DNA from: Antedon mediterranea
Lineage: Eukaryota > Echinodermata > Crinoidea > Comatulida > Antedonidae
Assembly (NCBI RefSeq): GCF_964355755.1
Contig: NC_092680.1
Coordinates: forward strand, 21,677,001-21,741,000
Direction of reading: 5' to 3'
DNA length: 64,000 bases
Part shown: positions 32,065-44,900 of the stretch, piece by piece
How the letters are laid out: the number at the start of each line of letters is the position of its first letter
How positions within the stretch are numbered: the first letter of the stretch is position 1
Program-made: the position numbers and the translations under genes
The notes under the pieces: generated by a model
What the model was told of the DNA's origin: nothing
Database searches by the model: none
What the model saw: only the letters and a program-made list of their open reading frames with translations

Positions 32065-35000
32065 AACCGTCATCACTATTAAGCAATGGACTCCATCCTT
32101 TGTGTGCAAACTTAAAAATTTTAAGTGCGTCTAACTTGGTCACCTTCAACGAATCTTGAATCAATTGTTTTGACATATCTAAGAGTAGGGATCCATCAAT
32201 AGCTTGGTCCTGTATCTTTTCATCACAAGACACGTTCAGTTTCAGTGATTTTAAATGTTTAATTAATTGAGATGTACTTAACCCGGAAGTAATTCGTTCA
32301 TGTATGTTGACATTTTCACTTCTGCTATCGAATTCGCCATACCGTTTGTTATAACGATAGTAACGTCCTTTCTTATAGCCATAGTAGGAGCTCACCGGCT
32401 TATAATCTTTTGCAGTTACGTAATATGTATCTTCAGTTGGATTAATAGTGCCACCAACGTGACCACTCGAACCTGGTGCCATACGCGCCATGTCCTCGTA
32501 ACTAGAACTGGTGTTACCGTCATGAGAAGGTTCTGAGCCACTATCCTCAGTAGTGTGCGTCCGCTGATGTGACAGACAGGCTCTTGGCGGCAATGGAGGA
32601 GGTCGGCATGGCAACGCTGATAAAAATCGTTTAGGTTCACTAGTCTTCTTAATTTGGGGCAATGGCATCGGAGGTCGACTATCAATATTGTATATACGTT
32701 CATCGTCAAATAGATTGTCGACCGAAGCACTGATGGTGGTGTGTGGGGTTGGTAGGGGGTCAGCTGGGCGTCGTTTGACGGTTTTGGCGCGTATAGGTGT
32801 GTTAATTGACGCGTTTCTACTAATACATTTGCTGTCTGGTTTTTCTTGAATTTCAGTATCACTCTTAGCTTGAGATAATTTACGACGGGTCCTAAATGGC
32901 CATTTAGATCCTCTCTTTATTTTCTAGAATCAAAAAAGACAATAAGAACGTATAAGCAATTACAATTGTTGAGAAACTAAAAAAAACGAACTTAAAAATG
33001 TAAATATTTTCATTTGTCAAAACAATAACCATCTTGCCTTACTTGTATTGTTGCAAATCTGTTGACCTGTGGTTTGTTAACCATGGCAATGACGTCATGT
33101 GTCAAGCAGTCTTCGGCGGAGTCCCCCTATTGTAGAATACAATATTGAATATAAATCATGGATGCAAACAATAAGATGATCATGACCGAAACACCAAAGT
33201 TTTCGTTCTCAGAAGAAGATTGTTTTATAGTGAGTTTTTGGAAAGTTTCTTGTATAGTGTAAGAAGACCTCAACTGTAACACTCACAGCAGAATATATTC
33301 CCTATTGAGAATGTGTGAAGAATACTAAACCGTTTATGAATGCTGCAAAATCTGGAAACATTGTTTTTCTTTTCAAACTACCCACTTTTATTCACTTTCA
33401 TCATTTAAAAGTTTATCAATTACCTTGTTTTCACAGATAGTCTTCTGGTGGCTTTTAAAGTTCCACATATTTAAACATTTTAAAATGTATGATTTAAAAA
33501 CATGACAAATTTATGGTGTAAAATTGCTTAAAAGCCAAAAAAAAGTTATTGATACTAATGTAATGGTTTACTTCTTTGTATTTTTTTTTAAAGATTTACA
33601 TTTTCTTCATTCAGACATTACATGTCTATGCTTAGAGTTAGCTAGCAATTTGCCATGTAGACTTTGTGGAACAACGAGGTTATGTAGTAACATTAATAAC
33701 ATTAATAAATACTTACTGAATCTTTTGAATTGTAGCATTGATGACCAAGTTGCTGAGACTTTAATTTAGTTAACGTTTTGGATTCTTCAACTAAAATTAA
33801 GTACAACAAGAATAATATGATTAAACTGTAATCATTTCCGCATTTACTATTAGCATAGAAAAGTACAACAAGTTTCACTTGTATTGATATGGTAAAAAAA
33901 ATTGAAACCAGAGATAAATAAGCAAGCCTGTGAGCTACAGCGATTTTAATTGCTTTTGCTTATCCTTGCCTCCTTAGATTTCCACCTGTCTTGTTTTTTT
34001 TACTTTGTTTTAAATGTATTTCGATTTTAAAGGCTAAATAAAGAATGAATGAATGAATGAATATAAAATGATTTGATGCTTAAACAAAAATGATATTTTG
34101 GTAAAGTAAGTAATTGCAACAATGATGAAACGAAAGTAAGAGATTTTTATCCTACAAACAAAATAATGTTTTTTTCTATATTAAATATTTGTATTTTAGT
34201 TTTACAACTAAAGCTTGGTTCCTTAAGCTTGGTTCCCACTAGAACGTAACGCAAGGACGTAAACGCAACGCAAGCGTTTTAACCAATGACAAACGAAGTT
34301 ATAGACAGTTAGCAATCACAAGCGAATAAGCCATCGCTTGTGATTGGTTAAAACGCTTGCGTTGCATTTACGTCCTTGCGTTACGTTCTAGTGGGAACCA
34401 AGCTTTATACTAGAACGCAACGCAAGGCCGTAAGCCGCAACGTAGCGAACTGACCAATCCAAGCGATGGATTATTCAAACCATTCCTTATGATTGGTCAA
34501 TTCGCTTGCGTTGCGTTCTAGTGGGAACCAAGCTTAACCAGCAACTATATAGAAAAACCATTGATACGTACGTTTACGGCGGTGTATACGCAATTCCTGT
34601 TTCTTATCTGTTAGCTTTCTTTGCATGATTGTTATGCTCAACAAAAAATACACATAACATTGGTTATAAAATAGAAAGTACTATAAAATGTTCCACGATT
34701 CCTGTTTAATTGTAGTTAGTAATTTGAAAGATTTATAAAGTTCTCAGCAGCTACCATCAAGTTTTAAAAAAAAAGCCAGTTGTCTGCTTTTTGAATTACC
34801 AGGTTTGTTGAGAAGCAGCCGATGGGTGGCAGCATCTTTTTTGCTATCTACACGTGGAGGTGGCACAGGCCTTGGAACTACTGATTGCCGTTTTTTAACG
34901 AATTCTAAAAAATATATTTGATGATGAAAAAAAATAATAATTATATATGTTAGTCACGTCTCGAAAGTAAAATAGTACCTTGATAATTCAATTGTATAAG

Positions 35001-38000
35001 TCCACTTAAGCCCTGTCTACACTATCAAACTAATTTGACAAATAAATTGTTGCTGTGCCCAAATATGGTAGTGATAATATAGTGATGTCGTCATCGTGTC
35101 CATATTCATTATGGGAACATCACATTTTGTTGTCACATAACATTTGATAGTGTGGACAGGGCTTTAGTCTAAGATTCTGATATCATAATACAACCATAAC
35201 ATAAAACATCCCAAATACTAACAAAATTAGGCTATGCAAAAAGGTGTTACCAATGAGTTCAGGAGAGTTTCTTGACAATGTTTGCAGGGCTGCCGTTGCT
35301 TTAGCTTTCGTATTCTTAGAGGTACGAGTATACCCGATGGAGTCATCATCTGATGTGTGGTCGAGTTGTGGAGCAGAGTGGTTGAGAATCCGTTTGCATA
35401 ATGGAGTCACTGGTTCATTCGTGTAATACTCACTGGCAGATTTCATTGAAATACGTCTATTATCAAAATTCTCTGTATTCGCTCGTTCTGTCATGAATAA
35501 GTACATAAATAATGGTCCGAAAACAACTCATTCTACTAAGGTTTGCTTTTGTTTTCACTTTTATTCTAACTCTATATTTGACTATGGTATCGATTATGTA
35601 TAAATCGAGTTATGCACGCAATATATTATTATAGGTTAGAGTGCGGAGCCAGTCGACTAAAAAAAATAATAAAAAAGATGATAAGAATAACGTAGGGCGG
35701 GTGCGGGGGTTTCGGTGCGGAAAACAATATTTATTTTCTCTTTAATTTAAAAAAAGAAATCCGTTGATTTGATGCTGACAATAGCCTATTAAATTTATAC
35801 CTGCTTCATATTATGTAATTCATCGTTACGTCATAAATATGCATATTCATGAACGTCATCTTGAGGGAACTATTAGTGTAATAACTTGGTTATAAACAAG
35901 ATGACCAGTTAGCTCAGTCGACTGAGCGTCGTGTTAATAACAAGAGTGTCGCGCGTTCGAACCCCACACTGGTCTGGTGGAACAGAGTTAAAACTATGCG
36001 AGCTACTGTGTTTGGGGTTCACGGAATTATACGTCCCTCTTTTCACCACACATCATGAGGCAGCAAAATAAATGCATCAGGTGATGTGGTGGAAACGACC
36101 TCAAAAGGCTGTGGCAGGGCCTTAGTGCTGAGGCAGGGAGAGCACACGTTAACATCTTTTTGGCTTACTCCACCGCACCTGTATTTTGATCTTGTAAATT
36201 TTATGGTTAGCGCCCTCAATTTAGGAACCCTAACACCCGTGTTATAATAATCCAGGAAATTACGAACAAGCGAACGTTTTTGTAACTTCGAAGTTGGACT
36301 TTTCCGCCGCTTAGGATAAGAAGCCGAGTTGTTTAAGTAGGGAAACCCCGCCTAAAACTTTTAAGTCACATCTAAGTTGAAATCGATGATATTAAAATAG
36401 TTTGTATTTGAAATGTTTGTTCTATTGATTTACTGTCATGGCTCGGATGAATTGCATGCTCTCACTCCGGTAGATCTTCTAGATAAACTAAACGTTTTGC
36501 TCCTTTGTATCATTATCAATTATCTACGTACTACGCCGACTAAAAGATTAGTTATTCACATTAAAGCAAACTTAAATCTATCAAAATTTTAGATGCGCAG
36601 TTTTCTATTTTGCAGAATTAGTAAACTTACCGATGCCCTCCCTTTCAGTAGACATAGTAGCATCTGACAATGGCATAATAGGTACTGTACAGTCCAATGT
36701 AGTTCGCCTGGGCAGTTTAGGCGACGGACAATAAATATTCTCTTTCTTAGTGTCTACCACTAATTGAGGATAGTCAAATTTTAATAACCGAACAACATCA
36801 ATATTGCTCAATGTAAACTTTGGACCAAAAGTCTCAACCGCTTCCGTTTTTTCACGTTGTCTTGTCAGCAGAGATTCACTAACATAAAATTGTAAATTAG
36901 CCAGATGAGAAAATAGAAAGATTGTTTTATATCCAGTATTATTACACGAACAACCCGCGTAGTATTCCTCTGCGCATGTTTTCTCTGCTACAATTGGGTG
37001 TGATATGTAACTGTTCATACGAGAAAGAAATTCTGGTTCGTGGTCGTTGAGGTCGCCAGTTATTCGAAGTTTCACAGGTAGAGTAAACTTGTTTATAATC
37101 TCCTGCATGGTATATGGCAACACGTCGGGGATCACCTCAAAATAACCAACTGTGCCTGTTGTTAATGTAAATGTTATGTTTTCCCGACACACACAACTGT
37201 TGATGAAATTAGGTGGAAATAAATAAACGAGAAAAAAAGAAGCATCATCCATGGGGTGCGCCATTAGGCCTACGGACTATTAATATTAAGTAGCGATGTT
37301 ATAAGTAGGGCTATAAAGCTGGTTCCCAACGCAAGGACGTAGAGTTGAGGAGTTGACCAATGACAAGCGACAGTTGAATAACTACATCGCTCAGTGATTG
37401 GTCAAATGCCTTAAGCTTGTTCCCAATAGAGACGCAACGCAAGGATGTGGACGCAACGCACTGCGAGTTTACCAATGACTTGGAATCCTTCGCATTTGAT
37501 TGGTCAAATCCCTTAGGCCTACGTTGCGTTACGTCGTTGTGTTGCGTCTCTAATGTGAACCAAGTATTATCAATGGTGACAATTTCCTACCTTAATACTG
37601 GCTTTATTCCGTCAATGAAAGCACAGCGTCGAATTCGGACTATGCGTATTATTTCTCCAATTTCTAATTTAAGCATATCCACTAATTTTGAAACATTTGT
37701 AAGCTTCGACATTATACGAACTTGCTGAGGATTTATTTCAACCAAGTCTGCTACGGTATAAAAACTCTTAGAACAATCATGAACTACATTAAAACATCCG
37801 CTGTAGCTAACTGGTAAATAAAGTTTGGACTTAGAATCATCAAGAATACTTGGTATTCTAAGCTGAACTGTTTCTAGATTCCAACGGTAGTGCAACATCA
37901 CCATATCTGACTCGAATGTAGTCGTAGGTGAAAGGAATTGTTTTTCATTTTTCACAATTCCAACGAGGCTAGGCAAGGCTGGATCTAGTTCAAACAGTTC

Positions 38001-38045
38001 TTGAGCACTCAGTCGAATATCGTACCTCATGTGATCAATTTCCAT
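32060..38045 (-). CDS. GAREM-like CABIT/SAM adaptor protein, gene B
   Basis: Tandem paralogue of gene A with more exons. Exon 1 (38045-37591, first ATG after an in-frame stop) and exon 2 (37196-36631) encode the CABIT domain; seen are SYSGCFNVVHDCSKSFYT and GYFEVIPDVLPYTM. Exon 3 (35487-35251) follows in phase. Exon 4 (34904-34800) carries VVPRPVPPPRVD, an SH3-ligand-like stretch. A possible exon 5 lies at 33126-33043. The last exon (32923-32060) has CRPPPLPPRA, a Tyr-rich segment with SSSYEDM and YGYKKGRYYRY, and a SAM domain ending KIFKFAHKGWSP. Phases agree up to exon 4, but exon 4 leaves phase 1 while exon 5 and the last exon need phase 0, so one junction is wrong or an exon is missed. 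The last exon aligns with gene A (SVDNL, SAM). GRB2 and phosphotyrosine binding are family inference. Confidence 0.8.
34225..34405. mobile_element. Palindromic MITE, family 1, best-preserved copy
   Basis: A 181-bp element with near-perfect inverted halves. It starts AAGCTTGGTTCCCACTAG and ends in the reverse complement. Inside are GGACGTAAACGCAACGCAAG and its complement, with a CCAAT/ATTGG pair near the centre. There is no coding capacity. It lies in an intron of GAREM-like gene B. Confidence 0.88.
34406..34535. mobile_element. Second family-1 MITE, back-to-back with the first
   Basis: A truncated copy beginning at ACTAGAACGCAACGCAAGG, with no left-end AAGCTTGGTTCCC of its own, and ending AGTGGGAACCAAGCTT. 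It directly abuts the preceding element, suggesting nested or recombinant insertion. Confidence 0.75.
35009..35163. mobile_element. Complete MITE, family 2, with TTA target duplication
   Basis: Left end AGCCCTGTCTACACTATC and right end GATAGTGTGGACAGGGCT are inverted repeats, flanked on both sides by TTA. A 3-bp TTA duplication fits a PIF/Harbinger-type transposase. The element is 155 bp, non-coding, and lies in a GAREM-like gene B intron. Confidence 0.85.
35902..36190 (+). mobile_element. tRNA-derived SINE, second family
   Basis: The head resembles a tRNA. GACCAGT pairs with ACTGGTC as an acceptor stem, with A-box TTAGCTCAGTCGACTGAGC, an anticodon-like loop TTAATAA, and B-box GCGTTCGAACC. 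The T-stem is badly mismatched, so this is not a working tRNA. An unrelated body of about 200 bp follows, containing GAGGCAGCAAAATAAATGC. The 3' boundary is approximate. It lies in a GAREM-like gene B intron. Confidence 0.7.
37315..37566. mobile_element. Two adjacent family-1 MITE copies
   Basis: The left copy (about 37315-37415) and right copy (about 37412-37566) share CGCAACGCAAGG and ATTGGTCAAAT motifs. The right copy ends CTCTAATGTGAACCAAG. Both lie in the intron between CABIT exons 1 and 2 of GAREM-like gene B. Confidence 0.75.
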
Positions 38046-38908
38046 CTTTAATGTTGGGCTGGCTCTCAACCTACGTATAGTTGACAATTCTGGTGAAACT
38101 CTCGATCCCGTATTGATTTCGTGAACCGGTTACGAATCCATTGGAATGCGACAGAGTGACAAACTATAGGCAAACTGCTATCATAAACGGCTTGTGTCTT
38201 CTATCACTAATTGTTCTAATATTATATCGAACAAGCTCCTATACTATTATTAGATTATAGTTTGTATAATATAATATGTTGACAATTATAATATATTCTA
38301 AACATGTTTAAAACGTGACATGAGCATTTCCTGCTACTGTAGTTGGTTTCAGTGTTAATCACACTTTCGTTACAAACATTTTCTATGAATCGTTCTTACA
38401 CTATAAGGTTTTTTTTAATTGTTTAGAAATTCTATTTTTGACAAATATATCCTATTAGGCCTATGGGCAAGTGATTAACATGAACGTTTATCGTTCCAGC
38501 TTTTCTTCAAGTGTTGTATTATGACATGCTGTTTAGGCCTCTTACATAAAATCTCCATTTAATAACCCTATGTATGGTTTTTTTATTTGTGGTACGTCAA
38601 TAAAATACTAATTTTTATAAAATTTTAAAAAAAAATCAATCCATGGAGTAAATTCTTACTCCATGATTAATCAAAATTGTTATACGAAACAACAATAAAA
38701 ATGTCACTTTGACAAAATTAAGATCTTATACAGTATTTTTGCACAGATATTCTATTTGTTCATATTGGGAAAATTATTAGTTGTTTATGTTATATCGAAA
38801 ACAATGCTGTTTTTCTTTATTTTTAACGTAAATAAACTATCTCTACGTGTACATCTAGTCTACCCTCTTTACAAATGGTATCTTCCGGTAATAGACGCTT
38901 TTTGTGTG
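38046..38908. promoter_or_regulatory. Shared upstream region of GAREM-like gene B and PPP1R8
   Basis: The two genes start on opposite strands 0.86 kb apart, so a bidirectional promoter is plausible. The sequence is AT-rich with no convincing TATA box or CpG island. The call rests on geometry only. Confidence 0.4.
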
Positions 38909-41900
38909 ATGGCGGAGGTTATTGAATTTGATGTGCCCTCATGGTATGAAATTTCATTTATTTATTCTCAAAATATTGCATTTTAAGATATATTTACATC
39001 AAAACTAAAGGACTATTTAAATTTCAAAATTGTAGTGCATAATATAAAACCAAAGTTTGTTAACCTTAGTGTAAATCTAAATGTTCCTATGACCATCTAG
39101 GCCTAGGGATATGCCTCCTATGATGTTGGCTGGCTTTCTTAACACCTGGTCCGTCCCGCAAGGACGTAAAACAAGGTCGCTTCGTCCCAGAGTCTTTTCG
39201 TTCTGTTGGGCTACAGCTACCTTATTAACCCTGCCTATCTTGATTTTATCATAAACGTGATTTATGTGAAATAATAATTATTAATTATTTTAAAATGTTT
39301 TTTACAGGGCTGGTAAACCTCATCCTGGGCTTCATCTTGATGTTCTTAAAGATGGAAAAATGATTGAGGTAATTGAACAATATAATAATAATTAATAAAT
39401 AATATAAAGAGTTGGAGAAATAAAAATACTGATATATAAATATTAACAAGTATAAAGTACAATCATTTTATTCATTCTGTGTTTAACTTTAAATAAGGGA
39501 AGATGATTAAACAATATATTTCTTGTCTTAAAAACAAACAAAATTAGAATATTATTACATAAAATAAAACATTGCACAATATGAACACAACATTTAATTG
39601 ATAACAATTTAAGTTCTGAAATCATCTGCCAAAGTTAAGTTAGGTAGTAATTACATCAGTTACTGTGTTTATTGAAGTTGATGAATCAATTCATTTTTGT
39701 ATTACTTGTTAATTGTCTTTTTGCTTGTTTATTTATTTATTTGTAGGTTTTTTTACCCTTTAATAATGCCTTTTGTGGTTACTGCAGGGTGAAGATAAAA
39801 TACAATTGACACATAAAACACATAAAATAAAAATTGATTTGTTTCAGAAAATGATGATAGATGAGAAGACATACTATTTATTTGGAAGAAATTCATTGAC
39901 GTGTGATTTTGTGATTGATCACGCATCCTGTTCACGTGTACATGCTGCCCTCGTTTACCACAAACATTTAAATCGGTCTTTTATTATCGACTTAAATAGC
40001 AGTAAGTCTCTAAATTCGGCATTTATTAATTGTGTAATTTTACATCTTATGAAAATGCTACTATGGCTGAAAACCATAGTAAACCATAGAAATTCATTTC
40101 GTTTTAATTCAATCAAAAATAGCAATTTTACATTAATAAGATGAAGTACCAATTAGTAGTATAAAACAAAATCAAAAAGAGTGCATGAACGAGAGCTACA
40201 GTATATGTCATGTAATACTGTATACAGAATACAATTGGAACATCCATCAATAACAGTATATGTTGTGATTAACATATTATAATACTGTATACAGAATACA
40301 ATTGGAACATCCATCAATAACAGTATATTTTGTGATTAACATATTAATACTGTATACAGAATACAATTGGAACATACATCAATAACAGTATATGTTGTGA
40401 TTAACATATTATAATACTGTATACAGAATACAATTGGAACATCCATCAATAACAGTATATGTTGTGATTAACATATTAATACTGTATACAGAATACAATT
40501 GGAACACCCATCAATAACAGTATATGTTGTGATTAACATATTATAATACTGTATACAGAATACAATTGGAACACCCATCAATAACAGTATATGTTGTGAT
40601 TAACATATTAATACTGTATACAGAATACAATTGGAACATCCATCAATAACAGTATATGTTGTGATTAACATATTAATACTGTATACAGAATACAATTGGA
40701 ACACCCATCAATAACAGTATATGTTGTGATTAACATATTATAATACTGTATACAGAATACAATTGGAACATCCATCAATAACAGTATATGTTGTGATTAA
40801 CATATTAATACTGTATACAGAATACAATTGGAACATCCATCAATAACAGTATATGTTGTGATTAACATATTAATACTGTATACAGAATACAATTGGAACA
40901 TCCATCAATAACAGTATATGTTGTGATTAACATATTATAATACTGTATACAGAATACAATTGGAACATCCATCAATAACAGTATATGTTGTGATTAACAT
41001 ATTAATACTGTATACAGAATACAATTGGAACATCCATCAATAACAGTATATGTTGTGATTAACATATTAATACTGTATACAGAATACAATTGGAACATCC
41101 ATCAATAACAGTATATGTTGTGATTAACATATTAATACTGTATACAGAATACAATTGGAACATCCATCAATAACAGTATATGTTGTGATTAACATATTAA
41201 TACTGTATACAGAATACAATTGGAACATCCATCAATAACAGTATATGTTGTGATTAACATATTAATACTGTATACAGAATACAATTGGAACACCCATCAA
41301 TAACAGTATATGTTGTGATTAACATATTAATACTGTATACAGAATACAATTGGAACATCCATCAATAACAGTATATGTTGTGATTAACATATTAATACTG
41401 TATACAGAATACAATTGGAACATCCATCAATAACAGTATATGTTGTGATTAACATATTATAATACTGTATACAGAATACAATTGGAACATCCATCAATAA
41501 CAGTATATGTTGTGATTAACATATTATAATACTGTATACAGAATACAATTGGAACACCCATCAATAACAGTATATGTTGTGATTAACATATTATAATACT
41601 GTATACAGAATACAATTGGAACACCCATCAATAACAGTATATGTTGTGATTAACATATTAATACTGTATACAGAATACAATTGGAACACCCATCAATAAC
41701 AGTATATGTTGTGATTAACATATTAATACTGTATACAGAATACAATTGGAACATCCATCAATAACAGTATATGTTGTGATTAACATATTAATACTGTATA
41801 CAGAATACAATTGGAACATCCATCAATAACAGTATATGTTGTGATTAACATATTATAATACTGTATACAGAATACAATTGGAACATCCATCAATAACAGT

Positions 41901-44900
41901 ATATGTTGTGATTAACATATTATAATACTGTATACAGAATACAATTGGAACATCCATCAATAACAGTATATGTTGTGATTAACATATTATAATACTGTAT
42001 ACAGAATACAATTGGAACACCCATCAATAACAGTATATGTTGTGATTAACATATTATAATACTGTAATATAGTATACTGTACATAGAATACAATACAGAC
42101 TAACTTTATAAGTAAAGTAAACATGTTGTTTTTTTCTCAAGCACATGGCACTTACCTTGGCAGTATAAGACTGGAGAGAAAGAAACCCCAACAAGTACCA
42201 ATAGACAGTACAATCAGATTTGGCGCGTCCACGAGGGCGTACATTCTACGAGAAAAACCACAGAATGCTATCACCCCTGGCAACAAGTCAGAACACTCAG
42301 AAAAACAGTTAGAAGAGGAAGAAATGCATGGAGGATTATTAGGGTTACCAGAGGAAGAAACTGAGCTGGCTGTGAGTAGTCTTAAGCTCTGTACATTATT
42401 ATTATTATAGCACCAGAACCATGGTCTTAGGCTGTGTACATTATTATTATTCTAGCACCAGAACCATGGTCTTAAGCTCTGTACATTATTATTATTCTAG
42501 CACCAGAACCATGGTCTTAAGCTGTGTACATTATTATTATTCTAGCACCAGAACCATGGTCTTAAGCTCTGTACATTATTATTATTCTAGCACCAGAACC
42601 ATGGTCAAAGAAAGAGACTAAATGTTCTGTGGCGCCCCTTGAAATAAAAATTATTGTAAGCATTTGTAGTAATCATTTAATATTATTTTTTTATAGAATT
42701 TAACAGAATTTAATACCGCTCATAACAAGCGTCTGACGGCAGTTGGGATAGAAGAATCGGCCGCCACTGAAGCTGCACGTGCTAAAAGGAAACGCAAACA
42801 TTTAAATGTTGTTTTCAGTGAAGATGATGAGATTATTAACCCTGGTAAGTTTAATGAATAATGTAGCCATTGCAATGTCAGAAACACACCATTTTGTATT
42901 TTAAATGATGCATTTTATCTGTATTTTAAACAATGTGTTTTATCTGTATTATACCAAATTTTAACCTTTTTAACTAATTTTTATGTGAATTTTTAATTTC
43001 AACAAATGAAAATAATTTCAAACCATGTACTATATTCTACTGTGTTTGAATAAATGACTACTATGATGGAATACAGAAGCAGAATACTCCTAATTGTATA
43101 AATGACTACTATGATGGAACACAGAAGCAGAATACTCCTAATTGTATAAATGACTACTATGATGGAATACAGAAGCAGAATACTCCTAATTGTATAAATG
43201 ACTACTATGATGGAACACAGAAGCCAGTGGCGTATCCAGTAGGGGGGCCGGGGGGGCCCGGGCCCCCCCTGATTTCGTTTCCGTCGGCACATCATCGCGG
43301 CCGTCGGCAAACAAAGGTGCCGGGAAAAAAAATAAACTATTTATTCTGACAATAATTGAACTGTAAACATAATTCTTTTGAGTGTTTGTTTATTTACATA
43401 TCATATCATCATTGATCCCTTCAGATCAACTATTTTTTATTTTCATTACATCTAACGAAACACGTAAAAAATGTGTAGCACGTACGTACGTACGGCCGTA
43501 CGCGGTAGATTGTTTACTCAAAAGTCTTTGACCTTACCCTAAAACCTTGTTTTTGCATGCAGTTGAGCCTCTCATGACCTGGGATTTGTATGTCTTCCTA
43601 CGCTAAGAGATTATATAGTTCCACATGCCATGTGCCTTTTTGTCTAAGATATATTTATTATAAGTGCCAAAAACCCGGTTTTTTTTTCTCGATATGAGGC
43701 CTTTATTATTCAAAATTTTTAAAGAAAAAGCACATATACCATAAAAAATATCCATGTAGGCCCTATTTCATTTTTGGAACAGAATATTCCGTGAGGCTCA
43801 ACTACAAAACCACCATTTTGTGATATGATGTCATCGTAAGCCAATCAAAGCTGAGCTTTCTCGCGATTGGCATTGCTCACGGTTGAATGATTTAGGATTC
43901 TAGCTGATTTGATTGGTGGATGCGAATCACCCGCAGCGGAATGTTTTCTCTCGCGCGTGTACCATGAATCTCTCTGATCGTTACTACACAAAGTTAGAGC
44001 AATGAATTTGTCCGAATTCCGTTAAGTAAACAACTTTATATATTTTATAAGCATTTAATAACATGTTTTATTGATATTTGCAATGGTGATATATAAAATA
44101 AATTACTAAAAAACGTAATTATATGTAATTATTTTAACCAAAAATGGCGTAGTTAATAGAATTGTCGACTGAGGCCGCAAATTGTTTTACTTCTTTCGTG
44201 GCTAAAAACGATCATTTTCGGCGATGTTTTAGACCCTATATTTCGAAAACTACAAATCAGATTTTCCTAATTCTTTCTTTATTGTAATATGAATACAACA
44301 TACTAACAGATAATGTTGGTTTGGATTTTATTTTGCATCGTTATCCCATATAAGACAATATGACTATGTAATCCTAGAAAATATATTGATCAGAGACGTC
44401 GTGTATGTACAGCAGATAATGACACCAATTTTGTCGGCAAATTGGCAATTCCCGGCCCCCCCAACTTCAAAATCCTGGATACGCCACTGACAGAAGCAGA
44501 ATACTCCTAATTGTATAAATGACTACTATGATGGAACACAGAAGCAGAATACTCCTAATTGTATAAATGACTACTATGATGGAACACAGAAGCAGAATAC
44601 TCCTAATTGTATAAATGACTACTATGATGGAACACAGAAGCAGAATACTCCTAATTGTATAAATGACTACTATGATGGAATACAGAAGCAGAATCTATAT
44701 ATAAATTTACGTAAGGGCAAAATTCGGTAAATCGCGCCTTACTTCTATAATTTTTACTCGATGGTATGTAAAGTTGGTTCGTACTTTCGGTACTGATTTT
44801 AACCACCTGATGTAACCCTGTTTACTAATTAAATTAAGTTAGATAATAAGTTATTGACGGTTAAAACGAATTTAGGTTCCAAGATTTGCCCCAAATAGGG

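Noticed and set aside
33159-33264. Short plus-strand frame starting MDANNKM
   Set aside because: Only about 34 codons within an intron of a minus-strand gene, with no homology recognised.
35905-35980. tRNA-Ile (AAT)-like gene
   Set aside because: The acceptor and D arms look good, but the T stem and anticodon stem are mismatched and a SINE body follows. Treated as the head of a SINE.
40195-42070. Regular repeats reminiscent of a CRISPR array
   Set aside because: Units are contiguous with no unique spacers, and lie in an animal intron. It is a minisatellite.
42421-42621. 66-codon frame with a 15-residue repeat
   Set aside because: It is produced by the 45-bp intronic array.
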